Assembly (NCBI RefSeq): GCF_023008585.1
Contig: NZ_CP095390.1
Location: forward strand, 310,001-374,000
Origin: Natribaculum breve
GTDB lineage: Archaea > Halobacteriota > Halobacteria > Halobacteriales > Natrialbaceae
DNA: 64,000 nt
Direction: 5' to 3'
Below, piece after piece: positions 14,972-24,410 of this stretch; position 1 is the first letter of the stretch, and each line of letters starts with the position of its first letter. Both the position numbers and the translations under genes were made by a program. The notes under the pieces are model-generated. The model was not told the DNA's origin, made no database searches, and saw nothing but the letters and a program-made list of their open reading frames with translations.

Positions 14972-17900
14972 TCACTCGAGCGCGTCGGCGAGCGCCTCGA
15001 TCGGGTGCGGCGGGCGGTCGTACCCCTCGAAGTCGCCGACCTGGGTTCGACAGGACGCGCCGGGTGCGACGACGACGTCGTGGTCGCTCTCCTCGACCGT
15101 CTCGAGGAGAAGGTTGCCGATGGCCCGCGAGAGGTCGTAGTGGTCCGCCTCGTAGCCGAAACTGCCGGCCATCCCGCAACAGCCGGTCTCGAGCGGATCG
15201 ACGGCGTAACCGGCCCGCCGGAGGACGCCGACGGCGTGGTGATCCCGCCCGAGCGCCTTCTGGTGGCAGTGGCCGTGGAAGGCGAGCCGCGAGTCGGGGG
15301 CGTCGAACGCGAGTTCCTCGTCGAGACGGTTCCGGTCGAGGTACTCGAAGACGCCGAAGGCGTTCGCCGCGAGCGTCTCGGTGTGGGCCTCAGACAGGAG
15401 CGACTCGTACTCGTCTGTGACCATCGAGGCGTCCGAGGGCTCGACGAAGACGACCGACCAGTCGCGCTCGAGGTAGGGCTCGAGGTCCGCGAGCAGCGCC
15501 CGCCCCCGGTCGGCCGCCAGGTCGAGCATCCCCTGGGAGTGGGCGGCCCTGCCCGTCGGTCCGAGGTCCGGAATCGCGACGTGGACGCCCGCGGCCTCGA
15601 GCACTTCGACGGCGGCCTTCCCCGGCCCGGGATCGGTGTAGTTGGTGTACGTGTCCGGAAACAGCACGACGCGGTCGGTCGCCTCCGTGGGAGGAATTCG
15701 TGGGCCGCCCCGCTTTTCGAACCAGGCGGAAAGCGACTCCCGTCGGAACTCGGGGAGCGACCGATCGGGTGCGACGCCGACCGCCCGCTCGAGGACGTCT
15801 CGAGCGCCGGGAAGTTGCGACGCGTAGTTCGACAGCGGGGCGAGCGCGCTGCCGAGCGCGGAGAGCCGATCGACGTTCGCGAACAGTCGCTCGCGGAGGC
15901 TCGTCCCCTCTCGATCGTGATACTGGTGTTTGACCTCGACTTTGAGCTTCGCCAGGTCGACGCCCGTCGGACAGTCGCTCTTGCAACCCTTACAGCCGAT
16001 ACAGAGGTCGAGCACCTCGCGCTGGAACCGCTCTGTGTACAGCTCCTCGGGCGGAAGGTCGCCGCTGATCGCCGCCCGGAGCAGGTTGGCCCGCCCCCGG
16101 GTCGTGGCGATCTCCTCCTCGCTCGCGCGGTAGGTCGGACACATCACGTCGCTGCCCGTCTGCCGACAGGTGCCACAGCCGTTACAGAGTTCGACGAGGT
16201 GCGAGAAGCCGCCGTCGTCGTCGAAGTCGAGCGTCGTCTGGGGCTCGAGCGAGTAGTAGTCTGGACCGTACCGGAGGTTCTCGCGGATGTCCGTCGGCTC
16301 CTCGTCGCGGTAGACGACCTTGCCGGGGTTCATCCGCCAGTCGGGATCGAACGCCGACTTGACCTCCTTGAACGCCGCCCAGAGGTCGGGGCCGTAGAGC
16401 TTCGGGTTGAACTCCGTTCGGGCGAGGCCGTCGCCGTGTTCGCCCGAGAACGCGCCGCCGTGCTCGAGTGCGAGGTCGGTGACGTCGTCGGCGATCGAGC
16501 GCATGGTCTCGACGCCGTCCTCGTCTTTCAGGTTCAGGACGGGGCGAATGTGTAAGGTCCCGACGCCGGCGTGGGCGAAGTACGCGGCCGTCGTGTCGTG
16601 GTCGGCGAGAATCTCCTGGAACCGGTCGACGTACTCGGCCAGTTCTTCCGGCGGGACGGAGGCGTCCTCGACGAACGGGTACGGCTTCGGATCGCCCTCC
16701 ATACTCATCAAAAGCGGAATGGCGGCCTTCCGGAGCTTCCAGAGTCGACCCTGTTTCTCGGGCGTGAACGCAGTGATCGCCTCGAACGCGCTCCCGTCGT
16801 CGACCAGTTCCGTGACCGCCCCGTCGATCGCGTCCGGCAGGTCGGAGACGACCTCCGAGTCGTACTCGAGCATCAGCGCCGCTTTCGTCCCCTCGGGGAT
16901 CGGTTCGGCGTACCGGGCGTACTCGGTCGACTCCGCAGCCAGCCGAAACACCTCGTCGTCCATCAACTCGACCGCGCTCGCCTCGAGCGCGAGCGCCTCG
17001 GGGACGGCCGCGAGCGCCTCGAGCAAGTCGTCGTAACAGCAGACGACGAGCGCCGTCTCCTCGGGACGGGTGACGAGCGACAGTTTCGCTTCGACGACGA
17101 CGCCGAGTGTCCCCTCCGCGCCGACGATCAGCTTCGAGAGGTTGATGATCCGGTCGCCCTCTCCGTCCTCGCCGTCGTCCGTCCGGTCTTTCGCGGATCC
17201 GCTCTCCTCTCGAATCACCTTCTGGAGGTTGTAGCCGCTGACGCAGCGTTTGAGCGTCGGATACCGGTCTTCGATCTCCTCGGCGTTGTCCTCGACGATC
17301 GACCGAACGGTCCGGTAGAGCTCCGCCTCCCGGTCGTCTTTCTCGACGATCCGCTCGTACTCCTCGCTGTCGAGGACGACGTCGCGGGTGTGGATCACCG
17401 ACCCGTCGGCGAGGACGACCCGCAACTCGTCGACGTAGGCGTCCGTGATGCCGTACCGGACCGAGTGTGCGCCCGTCGAGTTGTTGCCGATGCCGCCGCC
17501 CACCGTCGCCCGGTTCGAGGAGGCGGGATCGGGCGCGAACTTCAGCCCCCACTGTGCGAGGTGGTCGTCCAGGTCGTCCTGGACGACGCCGGGTTCGACC
17601 CGCGCCGTCCGCTCGTCCGGATCGACCTCGAGGATCGAGTCCATGTGTCTCGAGCAGTCGAGGACGATACAGCCGGAGCCGACCGCCTGTCCCGCGAGCG
17701 ACGAGCCGGCCCCGCGCGGCAAGACGGGGACGCCGTGGTCGTTCGCCACTCGAACCGCCGCCTGCACGTCCGCGACGTCCCGCGGAAAGACGACGCCCGC
17801 CGGCTCGGCGCTGTAGATGCTCCCGTCGGTGGCGTAGCAGACTCGCGTGTACTGGTCGAACCGGACGTCGCCTTCACAGGCCGACTCGAGGTCGGTCGCC

Positions 17901-17977
17901 AGTGATTCGTACTCGTCGGGTGTGTCCGACGACCCGATCTCGATCGACTCCGTCCCGTCGGGCTCCTCTACGGCCAT
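14972..17977 (-). CDS. FAD-linked oxidase fused to Fe-S/CCG subunit (GlcD-GlcF / D-lactate dehydrogenase type)
   Basis: 1001 residues. The N-terminal half is an FAD_binding_4/VAO-type oxidase (VLPRGAGSSLAGQAVGSGCI, TVGGGIGNNSTGAHS, IVGAEGTLGVV, HAGVGTLHIRP, SGEHGDGLARTEF). The C-terminal half has two cysteine clusters (CNGCGTCRQTGSDVMCPTY and CIGCKGCKSDCP) and a CCG domain (GHCHQKALG, TGCCGMAGSFGYE). Together this makes a single-chain enzyme of the D-lactate/glycolate/D-2-hydroxyglutarate dehydrogenase group that passes electrons to the membrane quinone pool. In many organisms the two halves are separate genes. The exact hydroxy acid is not determinable. It is monocistronic. Confidence 0.85.
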   Translation of the reverse strand: MAVEEPDGTESIEIGSSDTPDEYESLATDLESACEGDVRFDQYTRVCYATDGSIYSAEPAGVVFPRDVADVQAAVRVANDHGVPVLPRGAGSSLAGQAVGSGCIVLDCSRHMDSILEVDPDERTARVEPGVVQDDLDDHLAQWGLKFAPDPASSNRATVGGGIGNNSTGAHSVRYGITDAYVDELRVVLADGSVIHTRDVVLDSEEYERIVEKDDREAELYRTVRSIVEDNAEEIEDRYPTLKRCVSGYNLQKVIREESGSAKDRTDDGEDGEGDRIINLSKLIVGAEGTLGVVVEAKLSLVTRPEETALVVCCYDDLLEALAAVPEALALEASAVELMDDEVFRLAAESTEYARYAEPIPEGTKAALMLEYDSEVVSDLPDAIDGAVTELVDDGSAFEAITAFTPEKQGRLWKLRKAAIPLLMSMEGDPKPYPFVEDASVPPEELAEYVDRFQEILADHDTTAAYFAHAGVGTLHIRPVLNLKDEDGVETMRSIADDVTDLALEHGGAFSGEHGDGLARTEFNPKLYGPDLWAAFKEVKSAFDPDWRMNPGKVVYRDEEPTDIRENLRYGPDYYSLEPQTTLDFDDDGGFSHLVELCNGCGTCRQTGSDVMCPTYRASEEEIATTRGRANLLRAAISGDLPPEELYTERFQREVLDLCIGCKGCKSDCPTGVDLAKLKVEVKHQYHDREGTSLRERLFANVDRLSALGSALAPLSNYASQLPGARDVLERAVGVAPDRSLPEFRRESLSAWFEKRGGPRIPPTEATDRVVLFPDTYTNYTDPGPGKAAVEVLEAAGVHVAIPDLGPTGRAAHSQGMLDLAADRGRALLADLEPYLERDWSVVFVEPSDASMVTDEYESLLSEAHTETLAANAFGVFEYLDRNRLDEELAFDAPDSRLAFHGHCHQKALGRDHHAVGVLRRAGYAVDPLETGCCGMAGSFGYEADHYDLSRAIGNLLLETVEESDHDVVVAPGASCRTQVGDFEGYDRPPHPIEALADALE

Positions 17978-18105
17978 GTGTAGACAACTCGTGGCACGGC
18001 GGATAAATCATTCCGAAAATATCACGATCGTTGATACGTCTCACGACGTGAGCCGCTCGCGTTCGCCGACGACACCACCGGCTAGCGCCTCCTGTCGACC
18101 GTGCC

Positions 18106-18111
18106 AAAAAA
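18106..18111 (-). terminator. T-run downstream of sod
   Basis: Six consecutive T residues on the minus strand, 26 bases after the sod stop codon, fit the oligo-T terminators of archaea. Confidence 0.35.
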
Positions 18112-18136
18112 GATCGAAGATGTACTGACTCGTCGC

Positions 18137-18739
18137 TTACTCGAAGTGGTCCAGACACTTCTGGTACTCTTCTGCGGCCTTGTCCCAGTTGACGACGTCG
18201 AAGAAGGCGTCGATGAAGCTGCCGCGGTCGGGACCGTAGTCGTAGTAGTACGAGTGTTCCCAGACGTCCAGCGCGAGGATGGGATGGGAGCCCCAGAGTG
18301 CGCCCTGGTCGTGTTTGTCGACCGCGACGTTACGAAGCTGTTTCGCGACGGGGTCGTAGACGAGAAGTGCCCAGCCGCTAGCAGCGCCCGCTGCAGCCTC
18401 GAACTCGCCTTTCCAGCCCTCGTAGGAGCCGAAGTCCTCCTCGATGCGATCGGCGAGGTCTCCTTCGGGTTCGCCGCCGCCGTCGGCGGACATGTTCTCC
18501 CAGAACAGCGTGTGGAGGTAGTGTCCACAGCCGTTGTGGGTTACATTCGAGAGCGCACCGGGGGTCGAGCTAAAGTCGCCCGACTCGCGGTTCTCCGCGA
18601 GCGTCTCCTCGGCGCTGTTGAGGCCGTTGACGTAGCCCTGATGGTGCGTGTCGTGGTGCCAGGTCAGTGTCTGCTCGGAGATCGACGGTTCCAGTGCATC
18701 GTAGTCGTACGGAAGTGGTGGTAGTTCGTGGTCAGTCAT
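18137..18739 (-). CDS. sod: Superoxide dismutase (Mn/Fe family)
   Basis: 200 residues, the usual length. Metal ligands are present: His28 in WHHDTHHQGYV, the second His in NVTHNGCGHYLHTLFWENM, and the Asp and His of ALDVWEHSYYYDYG. DVWEH with the GCGHY glycine context favours manganese, as in other haloarchaeal SODs. The enzyme dismutates superoxide in the cytoplasm. A TATA-like AATATTTAA (18775-18783) gives a short leader, and a T-run follows the gene. Confidence 0.95.
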   Translation of the reverse strand: MTDHELPPLPYDYDALEPSISEQTLTWHHDTHHQGYVNGLNSAEETLAENRESGDFSSTPGALSNVTHNGCGHYLHTLFWENMSADGGGEPEGDLADRIEEDFGSYEGWKGEFEAAAGAASGWALLVYDPVAKQLRNVAVDKHDQGALWGSHPILALDVWEHSYYYDYGPDRGSFIDAFFDVVNWDKAAEEYQKCLDHFE

Positions 18740-18774
18740 GGTGACACCCTGTTTCTACGTCGACCGCTCACCTG

Positions 18775-18783
18775 TTAAATATT
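18775..18783 (-). promoter_or_regulatory. TATA box of sod
   Basis: The minus strand reads AATATTTAA about 40 bases before the ATG at 18739. Transcription would start near 18752, leaving a leader of about a dozen bases. Confidence 0.5.
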
Positions 18784-18887
18784 GAGGAGAGGAATGGTAA
18801 CATACCCCACGGTACCGTGGTGACGAACTCACCCCGACTCGACTCGAGACCGAGCGGGGAGAACGCGACGTCCGAGTGGTCCGAGAA

Positions 18888-19250
18888 CTACGAGAGTTCC
18901 TTGTGCTGGGCGTGCTCGAGCCACTCCTCGAGCGACGGCTGGTTCCAGTAACGAACCGTCTCGCTGCGCGGGTCGTACTCGAGGACGCCCGCGTCCTCGA
19001 GTTTTGGCAAATGCATGTGCTGGAGCGACGTGACGACGTGCAACCGATGGTCGTCGACGCTGTCTCCGTACTCTTCGAGCGAGACGACGTGATCTGCGAT
19101 CTCGTCGACCGTCGCGACGCCGTCCGACGAGCCGTACAGATAGTAGAGTGCGTACCGCCGGCGTTGATCCGCGAGGATGTCGAACACGAGGTCGAGAGAC
19201 GGAGTTCTCGCCGTCGCTAGCGCTGTCGCCTCTCGCTTCCTTTTACGCAT
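18888..19250 (-). CDS. Small winged-helix regulator (DUF7344-type)
   Basis: 120 residues. The segment SLDLVFDILADQRRRYALYYLYGS, the helix VDEIADHVVS and LQHMHLPKLEDAGVLEYDPRSETVRYW form the degenerate winged helix of the abundant haloarchaeal DUF7344 group. LPKLEDAGVLEYD is the recognition-helix/wing signature seen in most members. Such proteins usually act as local transcription regulators. It stands alone between sod and ndk, and the AT-rich sequence upstream (19310-19360) probably holds its promoter. Confidence 0.75.
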   Translation of the reverse strand: MRKRKREATALATARTPSLDLVFDILADQRRRYALYYLYGSSDGVATVDEIADHVVSLEEYGDSVDDHRLHVVTSLQHMHLPKLEDAGVLEYDPRSETVRYWNQPSLEEWLEHAQHKELS

Positions 19251-19514
19251 TCACTGACCACCTACCGTAAGTTACCATTCGAAGCCACCGATTCCATCTA
19301 CTACAGCAGGCACATTAGATGTTACGTATATCTAGTACAGTATATGTAATAATCGTTTCAGAGTATTTGTCAACCCAGAAATCGGCCACGAGCTGACCCA
19401 GAACGTCCGTTCGTCGTGTCACGACCGGAAATTGGGCAGTCGCTATCGATCGAAGCGCATCGAGAGAACGGCGGTCGTCGGAACGAGGTCGAGTCGAGAA
19501 ACCGACGCGACGAG

Positions 19515-19979
19515 TTACTCGTACAGCCAGACCGCGTCGTGCTGATCGTAGTCGATCAGTTCGTCTTCGTCGAAGTGGATCGCGATCTCGCGTTCGTTCG
19601 CACCCTCGTCCTCGTGATCGGCCGCGTGAACGACGTTCCGACCGAGGTCGAGTGCGTAGTCACCGCGGATCGTACCGGGTTCGGCCTCGAGCGGGTCCGT
19701 CGCACCGATCATCTGGCGGACCTGCCGCGTGGCGTCCTGTCCCTCCCAGACCATCGGCACCACGGGTCCGGAGGTGATGAAGTCGACGAGGTCGTCGTAG
19801 AACGGCTTGTCCTCGTGTTCGGCGTAGTGTTCTTCGGCGCGCTCGCGGGGCATGTTGACGACCTTGATGCCGACGAGTTTGAGTCCGCGTTCCTCGAGTC
19901 GCGAGATGACCTCGCCGACCAGGCCGCGCGCGAACGCGTCGGGCTTGACCATCACGAAGGTGCGCTCGTGGTCGCTCAT
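19515..19979 (-). CDS. ndk: Nucleoside diphosphate kinase
   Basis: 154 residues. It starts [20 protein letters not shown] (KPD motif) and contains [12 protein letters not shown] and the active-site His in [11 protein letters not shown], which accepts the phosphate when converting NDPs to NTPs. It overlaps the rpl24e stop codon by ATGA, the conserved archaeal order rpl7ae-rps28e-rpl24e-ndk. It is the last gene of that operon. Confidence 0.95.
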   Translation of the reverse strand: MSDHERTFVMVKPDAFARGLVGEVISRLEERGLKLVGIKVVNMPRERAEEHYAEHEDKPFYDDLVDFITSGPVVPMVWEGQDATRQVRQMIGATDPLEAEPGTIRGDYALDLGRNVVHAADHEDEGANEREIAIHFDEDELIDYDQHDAVWLYE

Positions 19980-20293
19980 TCTTCGTCGTCCTCCGCGTCG
20001 TCCTCGTCGTCGGCGTCAGCCGTCTCGGTCTCTTCGGCTTCCTCGGCCTCTTCGGCTTCCTCGGTCTCTTCGACTTCCTCGGTCTCTTCAGCAGGCTGTT
20101 CCTGCACTGGACCCTTGTTGCGACGGCCCTCCTCGGTCCACTCGAGGTCGCGCGGTTCGCGCCCGAGCTTGTAGTTTTTCTCCGCCTTCGAGTCGACGAA
20201 GTGGAGTACGGTGCCGTCGGTGCGGACGTACATGATGCCCGTTCCGGGCTCGATCTCTTCGCCCGTGTAGTCGCAGGTTCGCTTCTCGACCAT
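19976..20293 (-). CDS. rpl24e: Ribosomal protein L24e with long acidic repeat tail
   Basis: 105 residues from the ATG at 20293. The first ~60 residues are normal L24e, with the start of the zinc knuckle ([13 protein letters not shown]) and [14 protein letters not shown]. In place of the usual end there is a tail of about 40 residues made of repeated [11 protein letters not shown] units ending in [11 protein letters not shown]. The tail is unusual for a 60-65-residue protein and looks like repeat expansion. Only one strong cysteine pair element is visible, so zinc binding may be incomplete. It is coupled to ndk. Confidence 0.9.
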   Translation of the reverse strand: MVEKRTCDYTGEEIEPGTGIMYVRTDGTVLHFVDSKAEKNYKLGREPRDLEWTEEGRRNKGPVQEQPAEETEEVEETEEAEEAEEAEETETADADDEDDAEDDEE

Positions 20294-20294
20294 C

Positions 20295-20519
20295 TTACTG
20301 TCCTCCGATTGAGTCTGCCTCGCGGGCGGTCTCGCGCAGCTGGAGGACGTCCCCCTCGCGGACCGGCCCGAGGCAGTTACGGGTGATGATGCGACCTTTG
20401 TTCTCGCCCTCCTGGATCCGGCATTTGACCTGCATGGCTTCACCGTGCATGCCGGTCTTGCCGACGATCTCGATGACCTCGGCGGGCGTAGAGCCGCTTT
20501 CTCCCTCTTCAGCACTCAT
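20295..20519 (-). CDS. rps28e: Ribosomal protein S28e
   Basis: 74 residues matching S28e: [43 protein letters not shown] and the conserved C-terminal LRETAREA. It is an OB-fold protein of the small subunit near the mRNA exit. The stop lies two bases before the rpl24e start. Confidence 0.95.
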   Translation of the reverse strand: MSAEEGESGSTPAEVIEIVGKTGMHGEAMQVKCRIQEGENKGRIITRNCLGPVREGDVLQLRETAREADSIGGQ

Positions 20520-20530
20520 GTTCGGTCACC

Positions 20531-20893
20531 TCAGCGAAGGTCCTCGACCTTGCCTGCGATGTCCTCGACGTCGCCGGAGGCTTCGCCGGCGTCGACGATC
20601 GCGGCCGCGGCCGAGCCGACCTCGAGACCGGCGGCGTGACCGACGTCGTCCTGCGTCTCGACGAAGACGTACGGAATGCCTTTCTCGTCTGCGAGCTCGG
20701 GGAGGTGCATCACGATCTCCTCGGGCGTGACGTCTTCGGCGACGTAGACGAGGTCGGCGTTGCCGCGCTCGATCGCCTTGGTCGTCTCGTTGGTTCCTTT
20801 CTTTACGCTTCCAGTGTCTCGTGCGACCTCGAGCGCCTCGAGGGCGTCTTCCTGGAGGTCGGCTGGGACTTCGAAGTTTACGTATACTGACAT
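20531..20893 (-). CDS. rpl7ae: Ribosomal protein L7Ae
   Basis: 120 residues from the ATG at 20893. Conserved RNA-binding elements are [14 protein letters not shown], the core [17 protein letters not shown] and [21 protein letters not shown]. It binds kink-turns in 23S rRNA, C/D and H/ACA guide RNAs and RNase P. It heads the rpl7ae-rps28e-rpl24e-ndk operon and is preceded by a leader of about 130 bases with strong GC-rich hairpins, unusual for haloarchaea, which favour short leaders. Autogenous control through a kink-turn in the leader is known in other archaea, and possible here. Confidence 0.95.
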   Translation of the reverse strand: MSVYVNFEVPADLQEDALEALEVARDTGSVKKGTNETTKAIERGNADLVYVAEDVTPEEIVMHLPELADEKGIPYVFVETQDDVGHAAGLEVGSAAAAIVDAGEASGDVEDIAGKVEDLR

Positions 20894-21045
20894 TGGTTGT
20901 TCACCTCTCCTACGCGCAGGCTCGCGCTCCCCTGCCCGACCGGGGCTGCAGTGTGACCCCGGGCCGGAGTGGTCCGGCGGAGGTCCTGTAGGGCTAGGAG
21001 CATCATCAACCCCGCGTAGGGTGTACGACTCCGTAACGTTCGGCA

Positions 21046-21054
21046 CCTTAAAAG
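21046..21054 (-). promoter_or_regulatory. TATA box of the rpl7ae operon
   Basis: The minus strand reads CTTTTAAGG in the only AT-rich patch upstream of rpl7ae. Transcription would start near 21024, leaving a leader of about 130 bases before the ATG at 20893. Confidence 0.5.
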
Positions 21055-21139
21055 CGTGTCCAAATGCTCGAGAGAGTGCCAACGGTCCGCATTCGGTCTG
21101 AACGCGGCCCCGTCGAGCGTCCACGACCGACGTCGGCGA

Positions 21140-22003
21140 TCAGGAATGGACGCGAACTACCTCCTCTGGACTGTTTTCGACGAGTTCACGCTCGTCGTCG
21201 CGTTCGCTGGCGGTGACCCGGTGGTAGACGGTCGCCTTCGTGACGCCCTGGAGCGTCGCGTTCGACAGTGCTGCGCCGAGAAAGAACGTGCCGCCGACCA
21301 GCGCGTACAGCGGCAGCCAGAACCCGGCAGCGACCATCGCACCCGTGATCACCGAGCCGACGGCGGCGAGCGCCCAGCTCACCAGTCGGAGCCCGAGCAG
21401 TGCACCGACGACTGTCTCCCACGAGTCGCCCAGGTGCCCGGCCGACGTCTGGAACATCGACCGCCAGGTCGCGTCGTCGAAGAGGATCGCGGGGACGATC
21501 AGAAACGTCGCCGCGGACCAGCCTAGTTCGACCGCTTCGCCGACGACGCGCCCGCCGACGCCGCCCTGCTTGTCCGCGAGGTTGCCGAGGACGACTCCGA
21601 TCGTCGACGTGACGAGCGACCAGAGAAACAGCGTCCGCCAGTTGTCGGCTGCAGCCGACAACCCGGTCCGAAGACTCGTTTCGACTCCACGATGGTAGTC
21701 ACAGGTCTCGTGAACGAGTGCGGCGACGAACAGTACCAGCACGTACGCGATCGCGACGTAGGTGCCGAGGAGGACGGCCGGCACGACGAGCCAGCTGATC
21801 GGCCACACGGCGTAGAGCGTCGTCAGGACGGTCGCGAAGATCACCAGACTCACGAGACCGCCAGCCAGCGGATACGCGAGCAGCCACGGGTTCTCGCCGA
21901 GCACCGCGAGGCTCTCCCCGAGCAGGTCGAAGCCGTCGGAGAGTCGCTCGAGTTTCCCCTCGAGTCGCTCGACCATCGAGACGTATCGCAACACGTTCAC
22001 CAT
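21140..22003 (-). CDS. Multi-pass membrane protein (DUF6159-type)
   Basis: 287 residues with about six membrane segments, for instance around 43-65, 72-94, 118-140 and 213-250. The amino-terminal helix is amphipathic (MVERLEGKLERLSDGFDLL). The arrangement with a conserved VHETCDYHRG loop and GALLGLRLVSWALAAVG fits the conserved DUF6159 membrane protein family, whose function is not known. Its stop lies close to the upstream region of rpl7ae but on the same strand, so some read-through into that operon is possible. Confidence 0.65.
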   Translation of the reverse strand: MVNVLRYVSMVERLEGKLERLSDGFDLLGESLAVLGENPWLLAYPLAGGLVSLVIFATVLTTLYAVWPISWLVVPAVLLGTYVAIAYVLVLFVAALVHETCDYHRGVETSLRTGLSAAADNWRTLFLWSLVTSTIGVVLGNLADKQGGVGGRVVGEAVELGWSAATFLIVPAILFDDATWRSMFQTSAGHLGDSWETVVGALLGLRLVSWALAAVGSVITGAMVAAGFWLPLYALVGGTFFLGAALSNATLQGVTKATVYHRVTASERDDERELVENSPEEVVRVHS

Positions 22004-22108
22004 GGGCCGTCTGGCCCCGGCATCGTATAAAAACTCGAGGCGTCGACGCCGACGCGAGGCGGCCGTCGATTCGGGGGGATCTTACCGTCGGGGCGAGAAC
22101 GTCCGGCC

Positions 22109-24343
22109 ATGGACGTCGTCGAGGTGGCAACCGATCTCCGCCGGGAGGCGACGCGCGTCGACGAGCGACGGCTGCTCGTCCTCGCGGGCGACCGAGAACA
22201 GGGGTACGAGCACGTAGAGCTGATCCTCGACGCTCTCGAGGTCGGGATCACCGACACGACGCTCGTCGGCTCCGAGGACCGCCTGCGCTGCGAACACGTC
22301 CCGGGACGGAACGCCGATCGCCTCCTCGGGACGACCCGCGAGGTCGTGATCGTCGACGGACACGAGGCGTGTCGCCCGAACGCGCTCGGCCAGGTGACCG
22401 GCGTCGTCGACGGCGGTGGCCTCCTCGTGGTGCTCGCCCCGCCGCTCGAGGCGTGGCCCGACCGCCGCGACGCGTTCGACGGGACGCTCGCCGTCCCGCC
22501 GTTCGACCGCGCGGACGTGACCGGGAACTTCCGTCGGTGGCTGGTCGAGACGCTTCGCACACACCGGGGAATCGCCATCGTCGACGTCGACGCCGGCCGC
22601 CTCGAGCGGGACGGACTGACCGACCCCGCACCGCGCCTCTCCGAGTCGCCGCTCGAGCGTCCCGACGACCGGCGGTTCCCGGCAGCCGCCTACGACGCCT
22701 GTTACACGGCCGATCAGGTCGACGCGCTCTCGGCGCTCGAGTCGCTCGCCGACGCCGATCGGGCGGTCGTCCTCGAGGCCGACCGCGGCCGCGGGAAGTC
22801 GAGCGCGGTCGGGCTGGCGGCCGGCTGTTTCGCCGCCGACGGCGAGGACGTCCTCGTGACGGCACCCGCGTTCCGGAACGCCGCGGAGGTGTTCGCCCGG
22901 GCGCGGGAACTCCTCGAGACGCTCGGGGTTTCGGTACGCGAACCGGCCGATAACGTTCTCGAGTCCGACGATGGTCGCGTCCGATTCGTCGAGCCGGCAG
23001 CGGCCGTCGAGCAGGCGGCGTCGGCCGACCTCGTCGTCGTCGACGAGGCCGCCGCGCTCCCCGTCCGACGCCTCGAGTCGCTGCTCGCGGCCGACCGGAT
23101 CGCCTTTGCGACGACGATCCACGGCTACGAGGGAGCCGGCCGGGGGTTCTCGGTCCGGTTTCGCGACCGTCTCGCGGAGAGCGACCACGACGTGTGCGAG
23201 CAGACGCTCGCGGAGCCGATCCGGTACGCCGCGGGCGATCCCGTCGAGGTGTGGGCCTTCCGCGCCCTGCTGCTCGACGCCCGGCCACCGGTCGACCCGC
23301 TCGTGACCGACGCACAGCCCAGGACGGTCGACTATCGGCGACTCGAGCCCGACGACCTCCTCGCCGACGAACGGCTCCTCCGCGAGACGTTCGGCCTGCT
23401 CGTGCTCGCACACTACCGCACCGAACCGAACGACCTCGCGCGGCTGCTCGACGCGCCGAACGTCGACGTCCGGGCGCTGGTCTTCGACGGCCACGTCGTC
23501 AGCGTCGCCCTGCTCGCTCGCGAGGGGAACCTCTCCCGGGAGACGCGGGCGACGATGTACGAGGGCGGTCGCGTTCGCGGGAACATGCTCCCGGACGTAC
23601 TCACGAGCCAGCTCCGCGACGAGGCTGCGGGCGACCCAACTGGCGTGCGCGTCATGCGGATCGCGACCCACCACGCCGTGCGCTCGCGCGGTCTCGGCTC
23701 GCGATTGCTCGAGTGCGTCCGCGAGGAGTTTCGCGAGACGGTCGACTGGCTCGGCACCGGTTTCGGGGCGACGCCCGGACTGCTCTCGTTCTGGCGCGAG
23801 AACGGCTACGGGGCCGTGCACGTCTCGACGACGCGAAACGACACCAGCGGCGAGTACTCCGCACTCATGCTCGCGCCGACGAGCGACGCCGGCCGCCGGC
23901 TGCACGACCGCCACGCCGACTGGTTCCTCCGCCGGTTCGCGGCGATCGCGTCGGACGCGCTGGACGACCTCGAGCCGGACGTCGCCCGCGAACTCCTGCG
24001 GAGCGTCGAGGCCACCCCGCCGCTCGCGCTGACCGACCACGAGTGGCGCGTCGTCGCAGGTGCGGCGTACGGACCGGGACTGTTCGACGTCGATCCCGGA
24101 CCGTTCCGCCGGCTCGTCGTCCGGTACCTCGTCGACGATCCCGACGAAATCGAGCTGTCGGCTCGCGCACAGCGGCTCCTGGTGCTGCGGGTGCTCCAGG
24201 GCCGAGAGTGGCCGGCCGTCGCCGACCGACTCGAGTATCACTCCGCCGGCCAGTGCATGCGCGCGCTCGGAGACGCGCTCTGTCCGCTGGTCGATCGGTA
24301 CGGGTCAGACGTCGCACGCGAGGTGCGCGATCGGTTCCGCTAG
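22109..24343 (+). CDS. tmcA: tRNA(Met) cytidine acetyltransferase
   Basis: 744 residues. The protein has an N-terminal DUF1726-type domain, then a RecD-like helicase domain with Walker A DRGRGKSS (225-232) and Walker B VVVDEAAALP (310-318). A GNAT acetyltransferase domain follows (RVMRIATHHAVRSRGLGSRLL, FGATPGLLSFWRENGY), with a C-terminal tRNA-binding part. It makes N4-acetylcytidine in tRNA, and in archaea also in rRNA, using acetyl-CoA and ATP. It is divergent from the DUF6159 gene. Confidence 0.95.
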   Translation: MDVVEVATDLRREATRVDERRLLVLAGDREQGYEHVELILDALEVGITDTTLVGSEDRLRCEHVPGRNADRLLGTTREVVIVDGHEACRPNALGQVTGVVDGGGLLVVLAPPLEAWPDRRDAFDGTLAVPPFDRADVTGNFRRWLVETLRTHRGIAIVDVDAGRLERDGLTDPAPRLSESPLERPDDRRFPAAAYDACYTADQVDALSALESLADADRAVVLEADRGRGKSSAVGLAAGCFAADGEDVLVTAPAFRNAAEVFARARELLETLGVSVREPADNVLESDDGRVRFVEPAAAVEQAASADLVVVDEAAALPVRRLESLLAADRIAFATTIHGYEGAGRGFSVRFRDRLAESDHDVCEQTLAEPIRYAAGDPVEVWAFRALLLDARPPVDPLVTDAQPRTVDYRRLEPDDLLADERLLRETFGLLVLAHYRTEPNDLARLLDAPNVDVRALVFDGHVVSVALLAREGNLSRETRATMYEGGRVRGNMLPDVLTSQLRDEAAGDPTGVRVMRIATHHAVRSRGLGSRLLECVREEFRETVDWLGTGFGATPGLLSFWRENGYGAVHVSTTRNDTSGEYSALMLAPTSDAGRRLHDRHADWFLRRFAAIASDALDDLEPDVARELLRSVEATPPLALTDHEWRVVAGAAYGPGLFDVDPGPFRRLVVRYLVDDPDEIELSARAQRLLVLRVLQGREWPAVADRLEYHSAGQCMRALGDALCPLVDRYGSDVAREVRDRFR

Positions 24344-24410
24344 CCATCGCACTCCCAGTGTGTGAGAATGAGTACCGTGTATTTTACTGACGTTTATCGT
24401 GGCTGCCGGT

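Noticed and set aside
15005..17905. Long open frames (516 and 444 residues) opposite the FAD/Fe-S oxidoreductase
   Set aside because: Antisense shadows of the 1001-residue gene; their sequences lack motifs and follow the pattern of complementary GC-rich codons.
22082..24241. 719-residue open frame opposite tmcA
   Set aside because: Antisense shadow; tmcA has Walker and GNAT motifs in the sense strand while this frame has none.
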